From Gaetbulibacter sp. S0825 (GTDB taxonomy: Bacteria; Bacteroidota; Bacteroidia; Flavobacteriales; Flavobacteriaceae), in the NCBI RefSeq assembly GCF_011777505.1, contig NZ_JAATJT010000003.1:186001-250000 (forward strand): a stretch of DNA of 64,000 nt. The letters are read 5' to 3'. The first letter of the stretch is position 1; the number at the start of each line of letters is the position of its first letter. The position numbers and the translations under genes were made by a program. Below, piece after piece: positions 1 through 9,597 of this stretch. Under the pieces are notes generated by a model. It saw only the letters and a program-made list of their open reading frames with translations. It was not told the DNA's origin and searched no databases.

Positions 1-646
1 TACCAAGCATTCCTTGTGCAGCACCTTTAGTAACTCTACCTGTTTGATTTTGTACATATGGTAAATTGGCTGCAGCAAAGATTAAATCATCTTCAATTAA
101 AGCATAAACATCTTCTTTTGGCGTTCTATCAATAGTAAACTGGTCTCCAAATTGTATGCGTTTATCAACAAGCATTGGAACATCTCCCCACCATTTTACC
201 AAAATAAAGTTATAATAAGCTCTTAAGAATCTTGTTTGAGCAATAACGCTGGTTTTATTGGAAAAATCTGTTTTGTCTTGAAATTCCATAATATAATTAC
301 AACGGTTTACAGCTTCGTACATCCATTGCCACATAGTTCTTAAACCACCATCACTCTGACCATCGGCTGAGTGAATCATATCGTCTATTTGTTGAATATA
401 TGGTGAATCTGTAGCACTCTCTCCTCCACATAATGTGTTGTCTGAAGCTATCTCTGCAAATTGATAAAATTTTGCTGTTGTTTGTAAATAATCGTATGCC
501 GCTACAAGTGCAAGTTGATAATCCTCTTCGGTATTAAAAAAGCTTTCTGAATTTTGATCTTCTGAATCAACTTCCACAAAATCATCACTACATGAAAACA
601 CTATTAAAAATGTAAAGAGATAAAATATAATTTTTAAATTTTTCAT
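1..646 (-). CDS. SusD/RagB-family nutrient-binding lipoprotein (3' part beyond the window)
   Basis: Partner of the SusC receptor upstream in the same operon. It would sit on the outer face of the outer membrane and deliver a glycan or other oligomer to the receptor. The first 215 codons are present; the C-terminal half or more lies before position 1. A lipoprotein signal ends at Cys19 (IVFSCSDD), followed by the acidic stretch common in surface-exposed Bacteroidetes lipoproteins. The SusD-like TPR region is recognisable: YDYLQTT near residue 50, RFLRAYYNFILVKWWGDVP near residues 140-160 and the RTPKEDVYALIEDD segment. It starts 9 bases after the SusC stop, so the pair is cotranscribed. The substrate cannot be told from this portion. 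Confidence 0.93.
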   Translation of the reverse strand, partial: MKNLKIIFYLFTFLIVFSCSDDFVEVDSEDQNSESFFNTEEDYQLALVAAYDYLQTTAKFYQFAEIASDNTLCGGESATDSPYIQQIDDMIHSADGQSDGGLRTMWQWMYEAVNRCNYIMEFQDKTDFSNKTSVIAQTRFLRAYYNFILVKWWGDVPMLVDKRIQFGDQFTIDRTPKEDVYALIEDDLIFAAANLPYVQNQTGRVTKGAAQGMLG

Positions 647-655
647 AATACTTAA

Positions 656-3600
656 TTAAAATTTTACGTTAAGACCCAATAAAAATGTACTAGCACTTGG
701 ATAAAATCCATTATCAATTCCGCCTCCAATTGGAGCCCCATTGCCAATAGTAGGATCATATCCTTTATATTCAGTTAATGTAAATACGTTACTAGCTGAA
801 ACATAAATTCTAAACTTGCTTATTTTAGGGTTTTTTAATACACCATCAGAAAAAGTATATCCTAATTGTATATTTTGTAATCTTACAAATGAACCGTCCT
901 CTACATAAAAGTCAGAAAAAACTGTGTTAGAAGTCGCTCCAATTGTATGTAGTGGTGAGTAGTTATTAGTACCTTCTCCAGTCCAACGATCTAAATACCA
1001 AATTGGCTTATTCACTAATTGCTGGTTACGTTCATAATTTCGTACAATATCATTCCCAATTGATGCAAACGTATATGCTGAGAAATCAAAGTTTTTATAA
1101 TCAAAAGATATGTTAAGACCCATTGTTGCATCTGGTATTGGATTACCTAGATTTACTCTATCGTCCAAATCTATAACTCCATCTCCATTTTGATCAACAA
1201 ATTTTAAATCTCCTGGACGTGCTCCAAGTTTAGTAACTGCGGAATTATCAACTTCTGATTGGTTTTGAAAAACCCCATCGGTTTGGTAACCAATAAAATA
1301 ACCCATTGGAAACCCTGCTTCCATTCTAGATATAGCAGGTTGTGAAATACCAAAACCACCGCCTTCAAGATATTCACCTTCTCCACTTACTTCGAGAACT
1401 TCATTTTTTAAAGTGGTAACATTATACTTTATGTTAAACTTGAAGTTTTCACTTAGATCATCTGAATAACCAATGGCAAACTCAAGACCTTTATTTTCAA
1501 CAACTCCTGCATTAACAAATGGCGGCGCTCCTGTTCCTAAAAGTCCAGATATTTGAGGTGAGACTAATAAATCTTCTGTTCTCTTTTTAAAATAATCAGC
1601 AGTGATATCTACTTTATTATTTAAAATGCGCAAATCAACACCTATATCTAATGTTTTTTGTTTTTCCCACTTAATTTGTGGGTTAGAAATTGGTCCACTT
1701 GCTATTCCAAAGATTTCGTTTTCACGATCATTTCCTCCGAAAAAATAGGTCCCTTCCCCAGTCAATAATGATACAAATCTATAATCTCCAATTCTATCAT
1801 TACCTAAAACTCCGTAAGAGCCTCTAAGTTTTAATAAATCAAAGAAATTATTATCATTCATAAATTCTTCATCTGAAACAACCCATCCAATAGATCCAGA
1901 AGGAAAAACACCAAATTTATTACCTGGCCCAAATCTTGTTGAACCATCTCTACGCACTACTGCGGATAATAAATATTTTCCTTTATAATCATACTGCAAT
2001 CGTGCAAAATAAGATAATAATCTACCATCAAATTTAGGGTTACTACCTCTTTCTGCATATATATCTTGTTGTTCTGATCCTTCTTCTACTGAAGCATAAC
2101 GTATATCATTATTCTTTATATCAGAGGCAGTAGCTCCAGAAAACATTCCTGTAGTTTTAAAAACAGAAGTCCCTAAGAGTACATCAAGTTTGTGGACGTC
2201 ATTAAATGTATTTTGGTATTTAATAAATCCATCAAAAGTATAGTCTCTAAAAATATTAAACCCTTCAAAAACGCCACTTCTTTGAGTATTAAAAACTTTT
2301 CCACTACCATAATAATCAATTGGATCGAATGAGAAGCTCGATACTTCGGCATAATTAAATTGAAAATTAGCTTCTGCGGTAAAATGATCTAAAAAATTAT
2401 ATGACAAACCTCCAAAACCATTAAACTTCATGACTCTATTTCTATTATATGTGTTAGCCATTTGAGCTACTGGATTAATAACTTCTGCACCTAATCCGTC
2501 AGCTAATGAAAACTCACCATTTTCGTTTCTTACTGGAATATTAGGTGCCATATTTAAAGCATTAAAAAGTACAGAACCTAATGCGTTTTCTGGCAAACCT
2601 TGACTATTTATTCCTGTAAGAGTAAGACCTGATTTAAACTTAAAATTTTCTAAGAAGTCTAAATTATAACTTGCACTATTTGTTACACGTGTAAAATTTG
2701 ATTTCTTACCACCAACAATACCATCTTGAGTTAAAAATGAAGAACTAAATGAATATGATGACTTTTCCTTACCACCTTTAAATGTGATACTATGATTCAT
2801 AATTGGAGCCGATTCAAATACTTCATCTTGCCAATCAGTTCCAACACCTAAAATAGACAAGTCTGGAAAAGGAGGTGTGCCTCCACCTGCAGCATATGCC
2901 TCATTAACTATTACACCATATTGTGTTGCATTTAATACTGGAATTTTACGTGTTGTTTGCTGAAAGCCTCCATATGCATTATATTCTATAGTTAATGGCA
3001 TTTCTTTACGCCCAGTCTTTGTAGTTATAAGAATAACTCCATTAGCAGCTCTTACACCATATATTCCAGCAGTAGCATCCTTAAGAATGTTTATAGTCTC
3101 AATATCATTAGGATTCACAACACTAAGATCTTCTACAACATTACCATCTACTAGAATTAATGGACGACTATCTCCGTTTGTAGATACACCTCTAATACTA
3201 ATAGTTGAACCACCACCTGGAGATCCAGAATTGGTTGTAATATTTACACCTGCTACTTGACCTTGTAAAGCTTGTTCAATACGTGTTGGTTTTAATTTCT
3301 CTATGGTCTCACTTGACACCACAGAAACAGCTCCTGTAATTTCTTTCTTGGTTTGGGTTCCATAACCAATTACAACTACTTCATCCAATTGAGCCACATC
3401 TGGTTGCAATTGAATATTTAAAACTGAGTTGTCATTAACAGCAACTTCATAAGTTACATACCCTATGTAACTAAATGATAAAACAGACCCTACTGATACG
3501 TCTTTCAAATTGAAATTACCATCAAAATCTGTTGAAGCTCCTTTGGATGTTCCTTTTACGATAATGTTTACTCCTGGAATTGGCATTCCAGTTTCATCAA

Positions 3601-3685
3601 GAACAGTTCCTTTTACATCTAAAGTTTGGGCACTAATTGTTATTACCCCAAACAATGTAATTAGTATTCCTAAAATTCCTTTCAT
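656..3685 (-). CDS. SusC/RagA-family TonB-linked outer membrane receptor
   Basis: A TonB-dependent importer of 1009 residues. In order it has a signal peptide (about 1-19, ending ISAQ), a carboxypeptidase-regulatory-like domain (about 24-105, with GTVLDETGMPIPGVNI), the DEVVVIGYGTQ plug motif near residue 105, a plug with RGVSTNGDSRPLILVDG near residues 165-180, and a long beta barrel ending in aromatic Phe. The length is normal for SusC proteins. It precedes the SusD gene and follows a transmembrane LuxR-type regulator on the same strand, the usual arrangement of a flavobacterial uptake locus. No glycoside hydrolase or lyase gene is in view, so the substrate is unknown; it may be encoded beyond the truncated SusD. 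Confidence 0.96.
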   Translation of the reverse strand: MKGILGILITLFGVITISAQTLDVKGTVLDETGMPIPGVNIIVKGTSKGASTDFDGNFNLKDVSVGSVLSFSYIGYVTYEVAVNDNSVLNIQLQPDVAQLDEVVVIGYGTQTKKEITGAVSVVSSETIEKLKPTRIEQALQGQVAGVNITTNSGSPGGGSTISIRGVSTNGDSRPLILVDGNVVEDLSVVNPNDIETINILKDATAGIYGVRAANGVILITTKTGRKEMPLTIEYNAYGGFQQTTRKIPVLNATQYGVIVNEAYAAGGGTPPFPDLSILGVGTDWQDEVFESAPIMNHSITFKGGKEKSSYSFSSSFLTQDGIVGGKKSNFTRVTNSASYNLDFLENFKFKSGLTLTGINSQGLPENALGSVLFNALNMAPNIPVRNENGEFSLADGLGAEVINPVAQMANTYNRNRVMKFNGFGGLSYNFLDHFTAEANFQFNYAEVSSFSFDPIDYYGSGKVFNTQRSGVFEGFNIFRDYTFDGFIKYQNTFNDVHKLDVLLGTSVFKTTGMFSGATASDIKNNDIRYASVEEGSEQQDIYAERGSNPKFDGRLLSYFARLQYDYKGKYLLSAVVRRDGSTRFGPGNKFGVFPSGSIGWVVSDEEFMNDNNFFDLLKLRGSYGVLGNDRIGDYRFVSLLTGEGTYFFGGNDRENEIFGIASGPISNPQIKWEKQKTLDIGVDLRILNNKVDITADYFKKRTEDLLVSPQISGLLGTGAPPFVNAGVVENKGLEFAIGYSDDLSENFKFNIKYNVTTLKNEVLEVSGEGEYLEGGGFGISQPAISRMEAGFPMGYFIGYQTDGVFQNQSEVDNSAVTKLGARPGDLKFVDQNGDGVIDLDDRVNLGNPIPDATMGLNISFDYKNFDFSAYTFASIGNDIVRNYERNQQLVNKPIWYLDRWTGEGTNNYSPLHTIGATSNTVFSDFYVEDGSFVRLQNIQLGYTFSDGVLKNPKISKFRIYVSASNVFTLTEYKGYDPTIGNGAPIGGGIDNGFYPSASTFLLGLNVKF

Positions 3686-3986
3686 ATAAATTAAGTTTTA
3701 TAGCTCACACATTTTTGTTAAGTTTTTTTGTTTTCCTAATAGGTTTAACAAAAAAAGTTGTGTATGATTTCCGAACTCTATAAAACTAAAGATATGATTT
3801 ATTAAATCTGTAAATAACACCTAAACAAAAAACATACATAATAAAAAAAACGCCTAAAAATTGTGAATTTATCAATAAAAGGTAATAAAACTAACGAGTT
3901 TACAATGTTTAATTATTTGTGATGTATTAAGCTAAAACAATGCCTGTAGTGGTAATGTTGTGGTGTTTTTAAGTTTTGTTAAGTTA
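3686..3986 (-). promoter_or_regulatory. Intergenic leader/promoter region of the SusC-SusD operon
   Basis: About 300 bases separate the regulator gene's stop from the SusC start. No credible reading frame is seen. Read on the minus strand, TATCTTTA (3787-3794) is one base from the -7 consensus TAnnTTTG, but no good -33 element was found at the right spacing. If it is used, the leader is about 95 bases and contains the inverted repeat at 3712-3754. The promoter position is tentative. Confidence 0.4.
3712..3754. repeat. Inverted repeat in the SusC leader
   Basis: TTTTTGTTAA (3712-3721) and TTAACAAAAA (3745-3754) are exact reverse complements separated by 23 bases. Imperfect outward extension is visible (ACACA on the left, TGTGT on the right after a short bulge). 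It could be an operator for the neighbouring regulator or an mRNA hairpin. Confidence 0.55.
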
Positions 3987-6797
3987 CTATACTTCTAAAA
4001 TATAATTTGTTAGACTTGATTCGTGAGCTAATCCCATTTTTTTACGCAATCGATATCGCTTAACTTCAACACTTTTATGTGATATGTTTAGTAATGGAGC
4101 TATTTCTTTTGAAGATAGATTAAGTCTTAAATAAGCACACAAGCGCAAGTCATTTGAAGTAAGTTTTGGGTGAATCTCTTTCATTTTCTTTAGAAAATCC
4201 TTGTCTGCATTATTGAAGGCTTCTTCAAATAATTTCCAATCATCTGTATTGTTTAAGTTTTTGTCGATTAATTTAACCACATACGACGAATTGCCATCTT
4301 TCGTAGTTTTTAATTCGTTTTTAATGTTATTTAAAAACTCATTCTTTTTTATCAAACTCATTGTAGAGATTGCTAATTCTCTATTCTTATTATTAATATC
4401 TTGTTCAAGACGCTCATTCTTGTAATTCATTAATTGCTGTTTGTTTTCAAGTTCTTTAAGCGCCAATTCCCTTTGTGCTTTATACAATAGTTTTTCTCTT
4501 TGTTTTTTATAATACGATTTATAAATATTATGTGTTAGTATTATTAACAACAAAAATAGTAATGCATAAATGGTAATAGCTAAATTAGAAAGTAATAAAG
4601 GTCGTTTTACTTTAAACGAATAAGACGCTTCATTATTTGTAACAGTATCTCCTACTTTGCCCCTTACTTTAAATGTATAATTACCATAGGGTAAATTTTC
4701 AAAAAACTCTGAAGAATTTGTAGACCAAGCGCTCCAAGAATCATAGATGCCTTCTAATTTATATTGATATTCTTTAATGTTGAATTTTGAATAGTCTGCC
4801 ACACTAAACGAAAACTTGAAATTGTGCTGTTGATTTTCAAATACTCCACTTTCTGACTTATCAACAACTTTGAGACTGTCTTGTTCTTTACTTCTGCTAT
4901 TTTCTATTATGTCTAAAGTAACTTGATAATCTTTGATTTTTGATTTTTTATTTAAATCTATTACAATATAACCTCTTGAAGTACCAAATAAATACTGCTC
5001 GTTACCAAGATTTAAAACACTTTCATAACTAGATACCTTATCACCTAAATTGGAAGGCAAGTAGACTTTATCAATACTAGGTTTTGAGCTCAATTTACTT
5101 GGAGAAATAAAACTTATATGTGTTTTGGATAACGCGATTAAGGAATTAGAATCTTCATCAAACATTAATTTGCCAGATATATAACTATCATCGTTATAAA
5201 TTTCACTAAGCTCATTGTCTTTAGTAAATTCTTCACTTGAAAAATTAAATTTAAATACACCATCTTTATAAGCATAATAAATATCTTCATTATAACTAGC
5301 AAGACTAGAGCCTATACCCTTTTCTACACTCAACTCTTCTATTTCAATTAGCTCTTTATAATTATTAGTCACTTTTAATTTAAATACACCTTTGTATTCA
5401 TGGCTAATTAAAATATTATCTAGGTTATATACTTCAACAAATCGAGACGATATGTCAAATCCATTAATTTTATTTCTATAAGTCCATCTACCATTCTTTT
5501 TTTCTAAAACAGATAACCCATTATAGCCTCCTTGAAGAATGAGGTTTGTTGAATGCTGTATCTGTTTTAAATTCCAAATTCCTTGTTCTTCTGAAATTTT
5601 AGTAGCAGAATTTCTATTTATTAAAAAAGTTCCTGAATTATGCCCACAGAATAACGTGTTATCAATAACTTCTAGACTCCAAACTTGGCCTTTAGTACCA
5701 CTAATAAATTGAAAATCACTATTAATAGCTGAAAGATTTTTGTAAAACAGGCCTTGATTAGTTCCTAAATACAAAATATTATTGTGCTCCGCTGAAACAT
5801 AAACAGAACCTAATGAGCCTACATTATCGTAATAAATTCTAAAAGGAGAATTAATATTCAAGCTATTAATACCATTATCCAAACCTAACCAGATATTGTT
5901 ATCAACATCTTCAAAAACAGCCAATACGGTATTATTTAGTAATCCTTCTTTTTGATTTATGTTATAAGATATAGTACCATTATTTAGATAAACTAAGCCA
6001 TTTGAAATAGTTCCAAAAACAAAACTTCCATTTTCAAGACGAGTGCTGTTGTACACACTTAAACTAGATAAATTATTACTTTGTGAAACATCCCATTCTT
6101 TTAATTGGTTATTGTTAAAAGTGAAAATCCCTTTGTTTTGTGTTTGAATTAATAAATCATCATCATACTGAAACATATTAATTACCTCTTCATTAACTAT
6201 ACTAGAATCATTTGTGAATAGAATATCCTTACCATTTTCAATTTTATAAATGCCGTCATTTATACGCTGAAAAAAAATCGCATCATTGAGATTGAAAACT
6301 TTAGTGATTCTGGAATTAGAATCTATAATATTGAATGTTTCATCAACAATATTATAAATATAGATTCTATCAAGAGATTGAAATAATATGTTTTCTTCAA
6401 AATCAATAATATTCCAAAATTCTTCATCTTCTTTTAATGGAATATCTAACTTTTTAGCTAGAGAAGTATAATTTAATTGTCCGTAATAATCTCTTATCCA
6501 AAATCCAAACTCCATATAGCATCCAGAATATATTCTATTTTCAGTAGCTATAACAGATCTCATAATAGATTCATTTGGAGATTCATACAATCTCCACTTC
6601 TCTCCATTAAACTCTAGTAATCCCTTGTTATTTGCAAAGTATAAGTTTTTATCATCTGTTTGAGTAATAGACCAGTTTTGTCTTCCAGCGTTATAAGTAT
6701 TTGGTGCATATCCATTAATAGGTGGTAATTCTTGTGAAAAAGAAAGCACTGGAACAACTAAAAGAATAGTAAATATTAATCGAAAAACACTTCTCAT
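3987..6797 (-). CDS. Transmembrane triple-tyrosine (Y_Y_Y) sensor with cytoplasmic LuxR-type DNA-binding domain
   Basis: A one-component regulator of 936 residues. It has a signal peptide (about 1-22), a periplasmic beta-propeller region with repeated blades (about 30-650, e.g. IWLGLDNGINSL), a Y_Y_Y domain (YQYKLEGIYDSWSAWS), a single membrane helix (about residues 730-755), a long charged coiled coil, and a C-terminal LuxR helix-turn-helix (LSSKEIAPLLNISHKSVEVK). There is no histidine kinase or receiver domain, unlike the Bacteroides hybrid two-component sensors. It resembles SusR-like regulators that sense an oligosaccharide in the periplasm and act directly on DNA. Its position next to SusC/SusD makes that operon the likely target. 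Ligand unknown. Confidence 0.9.
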   Translation of the reverse strand: MRSVFRLIFTILLVVPVLSFSQELPPINGYAPNTYNAGRQNWSITQTDDKNLYFANNKGLLEFNGEKWRLYESPNESIMRSVIATENRIYSGCYMEFGFWIRDYYGQLNYTSLAKKLDIPLKEDEEFWNIIDFEENILFQSLDRIYIYNIVDETFNIIDSNSRITKVFNLNDAIFFQRINDGIYKIENGKDILFTNDSSIVNEEVINMFQYDDDLLIQTQNKGIFTFNNNQLKEWDVSQSNNLSSLSVYNSTRLENGSFVFGTISNGLVYLNNGTISYNINQKEGLLNNTVLAVFEDVDNNIWLGLDNGINSLNINSPFRIYYDNVGSLGSVYVSAEHNNILYLGTNQGLFYKNLSAINSDFQFISGTKGQVWSLEVIDNTLFCGHNSGTFLINRNSATKISEEQGIWNLKQIQHSTNLILQGGYNGLSVLEKKNGRWTYRNKINGFDISSRFVEVYNLDNILISHEYKGVFKLKVTNNYKELIEIEELSVEKGIGSSLASYNEDIYYAYKDGVFKFNFSSEEFTKDNELSEIYNDDSYISGKLMFDEDSNSLIALSKTHISFISPSKLSSKPSIDKVYLPSNLGDKVSSYESVLNLGNEQYLFGTSRGYIVIDLNKKSKIKDYQVTLDIIENSRSKEQDSLKVVDKSESGVFENQQHNFKFSFSVADYSKFNIKEYQYKLEGIYDSWSAWSTNSSEFFENLPYGNYTFKVRGKVGDTVTNNEASYSFKVKRPLLLSNLAITIYALLFLLLIILTHNIYKSYYKKQREKLLYKAQRELALKELENKQQLMNYKNERLEQDINNKNRELAISTMSLIKKNEFLNNIKNELKTTKDGNSSYVVKLIDKNLNNTDDWKLFEEAFNNADKDFLKKMKEIHPKLTSNDLRLCAYLRLNLSSKEIAPLLNISHKSVEVKRYRLRKKMGLAHESSLTNYILEV

Positions 6798-6899
6798 GCC
6801 TAGGCCAATTATTAAAGTTGTTAAGGTACGAAATTTATTTACTATAGGATCTACAGGGCTTTAAACAGAAATTGTATAGTAATTGTAGCGTTTAAAAAG

Positions 6900-8291
6900 C
6901 TATTTTCCGATACAGAAATTAGCAAAAATGTTCCCTAAAAGATCATCACTAGTAATCTCTCCTGTAATTTCACCAAAATGGTACAAGGCTTGTCTAATAT
7001 CTATAGCTAATAAGTCTCCAGAAAGATTTGAATCCATGCCTTGCTTAACTTTTTGAATTTCTTCTAAGGCTTTTAAAAGCGCATCGTAATGACGAGAATT
7101 AGTGACTATAGTATCATTGTTTCTTAAAGCTCCTGTATTGATAAGACTCAATAGTTTATTGGTTAACTCCTCTACTCCAAAACCTGTTTTGGCCGAAAGC
7201 AAGATAGCTTCAGAAATATTGTTGGTAAGTTCTGCCAATTGTATGTCATCCAACCTATCAATTTTATTGGCAATGATGATTAATGGTTTTTGTGGATGTC
7301 TGTTTTTGATTTTTTCAATTTCAATAAGTACAATTCCTAAGTTAGTAATACTTGTTGCACTATCAAACAAATATATAACCACTTGCGATTGGTCTATTTT
7401 CTCGAAGGTTTTTTTAATACCGATACTTTCAACCACATCTTTTGTGTCTCTAATACCTGCTGTATCAATAAATCTAAAACCAATACCACCTATGGTTAAT
7501 TCGTCCTCAATGGCATCTCTTGTCGTTCCAGCTATATCGCTTACAATCGCTTTTTCTTCGTTAAGCAATGCATTAAGTAAAGTCGATTTACCAACATTTG
7601 GCTCACCAACAATAGCTACTGGAATGCCATTTTTTATCACATTCCCAACAGCGAAAGAGTCTATGAGGTGTTTTAAAACTTTCGTAATGCGCTCAATTAA
7701 GTCTTTAAATTGGTCGCGATTAGCAAACTCTACATCTTCTTCAGCAAAATCCAATTCCAACTCAATTAAAGAAGCAAAATTCATAAGCTCATCGCGTAGG
7801 GCTTTAATCTCATTACTAAATCCTCCACGCATTTGCTGTATGGCCACTTGATGCGATGCCTCATTATCACTCGCAATTAAATCTGCTACAGCTTCGGCTT
7901 GACTTAAATCTAATTTTCCGTTTAAAAATGCTCTTAAGGTAAATTCTCCAGGATTTGCAATTCTGCAACCATTCCTTAAAAATAACTGAATGATTTCTTG
8001 CTGTATATATGGGCTTCCGTGACACGATATTTCAATAACATTTTCACCTGTATAAGAATTTGGGTTTTTAAAAACCGAAACCAACACCTCATCTAATTCT
8101 TTACCATCCTTTAAAATATGCCCTAAATGAATGGTGTGAGTTTTCTGGTCAATAAGCGACTTCTGTTTTTTAACAGACCTAAAGCTATTATTAACTATGC
8201 TAATAGCGTCTTTACCAGAAACCCTTATAACAGAGATGGCTCCAGCACCTGAAGGCGTTGCTAATGCAATTATAGTATCGTTATTTGTCAC
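6900..8291 (-). CDS. mnmE: tRNA uridine-5-carboxymethylaminomethyl(34) synthesis GTPase MnmE
   Basis: With MnmG it modifies the wobble uridine of certain tRNAs, using GTP and a folate-bound one-carbon unit. The 463 residues match the family length. Visible are the N-terminal folate-binding region starting DTIIALATPSGAGAIS, the inserted G domain with P-loop GEPNVGKST (229-237), the DTAG switch (FIDTAGIRDT), the NKID specificity motif, and the C-terminal CIGK motif with its catalytic Cys. The start is GTG, directly downstream of a TATTTTTG promoter element. It is transcribed alone, divergently from the thioredoxin-like lipoprotein gene. Confidence 0.98.
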   Translation of the reverse strand: MTNNDTIIALATPSGAGAISVIRVSGKDAISIVNNSFRSVKKQKSLIDQKTHTIHLGHILKDGKELDEVLVSVFKNPNSYTGENVIEISCHGSPYIQQEIIQLFLRNGCRIANPGEFTLRAFLNGKLDLSQAEAVADLIASDNEASHQVAIQQMRGGFSNEIKALRDELMNFASLIELELDFAEEDVEFANRDQFKDLIERITKVLKHLIDSFAVGNVIKNGIPVAIVGEPNVGKSTLLNALLNEEKAIVSDIAGTTRDAIEDELTIGGIGFRFIDTAGIRDTKDVVESIGIKKTFEKIDQSQVVIYLFDSATSITNLGIVLIEIEKIKNRHPQKPLIIIANKIDRLDDIQLAELTNNISEAILLSAKTGFGVEELTNKLLSLINTGALRNNDTIVTNSRHYDALLKALEEIQKVKQGMDSNLSGDLLAIDIRQALYHFGEITGEITSDDLLGNIFANFCIGK

Positions 8292-8308
8292 CTAATCTAA
8301 ATTTTAAG

Positions 8309-8316
8309 CAAAAATA
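8309..8316 (-). promoter_or_regulatory. -7 promoter element of mnmE
   Basis: TATTTTTG on the minus strand matches TAnnTTTG exactly and lies 17 bases before the mnmE GTG. No good -33 TTTG is seen 19-20 bases further upstream. Confidence 0.6.
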
Positions 8317-8376
8317 GGAAATTGACAACGGACTTTATACATATTGTCTGATTATAGCGTAAGTCGTCTACATAAA

Positions 8377-8407
8377 TTTAAAAGAAAACAAAATCGATGT
8401 ATATTTG
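8377..8407 (+). promoter_or_regulatory. Promoter of the TlpA-like lipoprotein gene
   Basis: TTTA (8377-8380) and TATATTTG (8400-8407) are separated by 19 bases, close to the Bacteroidetes TTTG-N19/20-TAnnTTTG pattern. The ATG follows at 8424. Confidence 0.7.
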
Positions 8408-8423
8408 TGAAAAAATATAGAAA

Positions 8424-9563
8424 ATGAAAAAGACAATCCTACTTTTGGTCTTAGTAATATTAAATTACAGTTGTAAAACTAACGAACAAGAGCCTCTTGC
8501 TCCTAATTCCTACGAAATTAAAGGTACTGCTAAAGGTGTTGTTAATGGCCTTAGAGCTTATATAAATTCTGTTGAAAACAATAGACAAGTTACCATAGAT
8601 ACTGCTATTGTTATGAATGAAGAATTTATATTTCAAGGAAAAGTTGCAAATCCTTCAATAAAAACCATTACTATAAATAGTGTAAATGGTAGTTTACCGT
8701 TTGTTTTAGAATCTGGAAAAATTACAATAAACATTAACAAAGACAGCTTATTTTATTCACCTATTATTGGTTCGAAGAACAACGAAGATTATAATTCTTA
8801 TAAAACTGAATACAGAAAAAAGGGTTCAGCAATTAACGGTTTAAATGATGAGTATAGAAAAGCCACAACGCAAGAAGAAAGAAATAAAATTATTGCAAAA
8901 GCAAGAGAGATAACTGCTGAATTAGATGCATTTGGTATGGATTTTATTGCAAACAACCCTAAATCAGATTTTTCATTATTATTGCTTGAAACCCAGATTA
9001 CGAATCCAGACATCAATCTAGAAAAACTAAAAAACAACTACAAAGCTTTACAACCTTTAATTAATAAGAATGCTGCCTATAAATCTATTGGAGCTAAAAT
9101 AAAAGGCGAAATAGAAATCATTGAAGCAAGCGCTAACCTTAACATTGGTAAAATAGCACCAAACTTTACGTCACCTTCTATAGATGGTGAAATGATTTCG
9201 TTAAACGATATTAAAGGAAAAGCTACTATTATAGAATTTTGGGCGTCTTGGTGTGGACCATGCAGACGTGAAAATCCAAATATTGTAAGGGTTTACGAGA
9301 AATATAAAGATAAAGGCTTAGAAATTATTGGCGTATCTTTAGATAGACCAGGACATAAAGAACGATGGAAAAAAGCCATAGAGGACGACAACTTAAACTG
9401 GCATCATGTAGGTAGTTTACAATACTTTAATGATCCAGTTGCAAGAATGTATAACATAAATTCTATTCCAGCGTCTTTTATACTAGACGAAAATGGTAAA
9501 ATTGTTGCAAAAAAACTACGTGGAAGTGCTCTAGAAAAACAGATAGCTTCAATGTTAGATTAA
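8424..9563 (+). CDS. TlpA-family thioredoxin-like lipoprotein with DUF4369 N-terminus
   Basis: An extracytoplasmic thiol-disulfide protein, probably attached to a membrane facing the periplasm. The 379 residues begin with a lipoprotein signal with Cys17 (LNYSC). A DUF4369-like beta domain follows (about 30-130), then a helical linker (about 130-235), then an AhpC/TSA-type thioredoxin fold with the redox motif WCGPC near residues 275-280 and the cis-Pro segment SIPASFILD. Such proteins are common in Bacteroidetes and are thought to act in disulfide reduction or cytochrome maturation, but the partner is not known. Single-gene unit ended by a strong hairpin terminator. Confidence 0.9.
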   Translation: MKKTILLLVLVILNYSCKTNEQEPLAPNSYEIKGTAKGVVNGLRAYINSVENNRQVTIDTAIVMNEEFIFQGKVANPSIKTITINSVNGSLPFVLESGKITININKDSLFYSPIIGSKNNEDYNSYKTEYRKKGSAINGLNDEYRKATTQEERNKIIAKAREITAELDAFGMDFIANNPKSDFSLLLLETQITNPDINLEKLKNNYKALQPLINKNAAYKSIGAKIKGEIEIIEASANLNIGKIAPNFTSPSIDGEMISLNDIKGKATIIEFWASWCGPCRRENPNIVRVYEKYKDKGLEIIGVSLDRPGHKERWKKAIEDDNLNWHHVGSLQYFNDPVARMYNINSIPASFILDENGKIVAKKLRGSALEKQIASMLD

Positions 9564-9571
9564 TAAAAAAG

Positions 9572-9597
9572 CCTTCAAGGTTGAAGGTTTTTTTAGT
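9572..9597. terminator. Bidirectional rho-independent terminator
   Basis: CCTTCAA-GG-TTGAAGG (9572-9587) is followed by a run of T on the plus strand and preceded by a run of A. It can therefore end both the lipoprotein gene and the convergent rhomboid gene. Confidence 0.85.

Noticed and set aside
7102-7851. Long plus-strand open frame (249 codons) inside mnmE
   Set aside because: Opposite-strand shadow of a well-conserved gene; Ser/Leu-rich translation without any domain.
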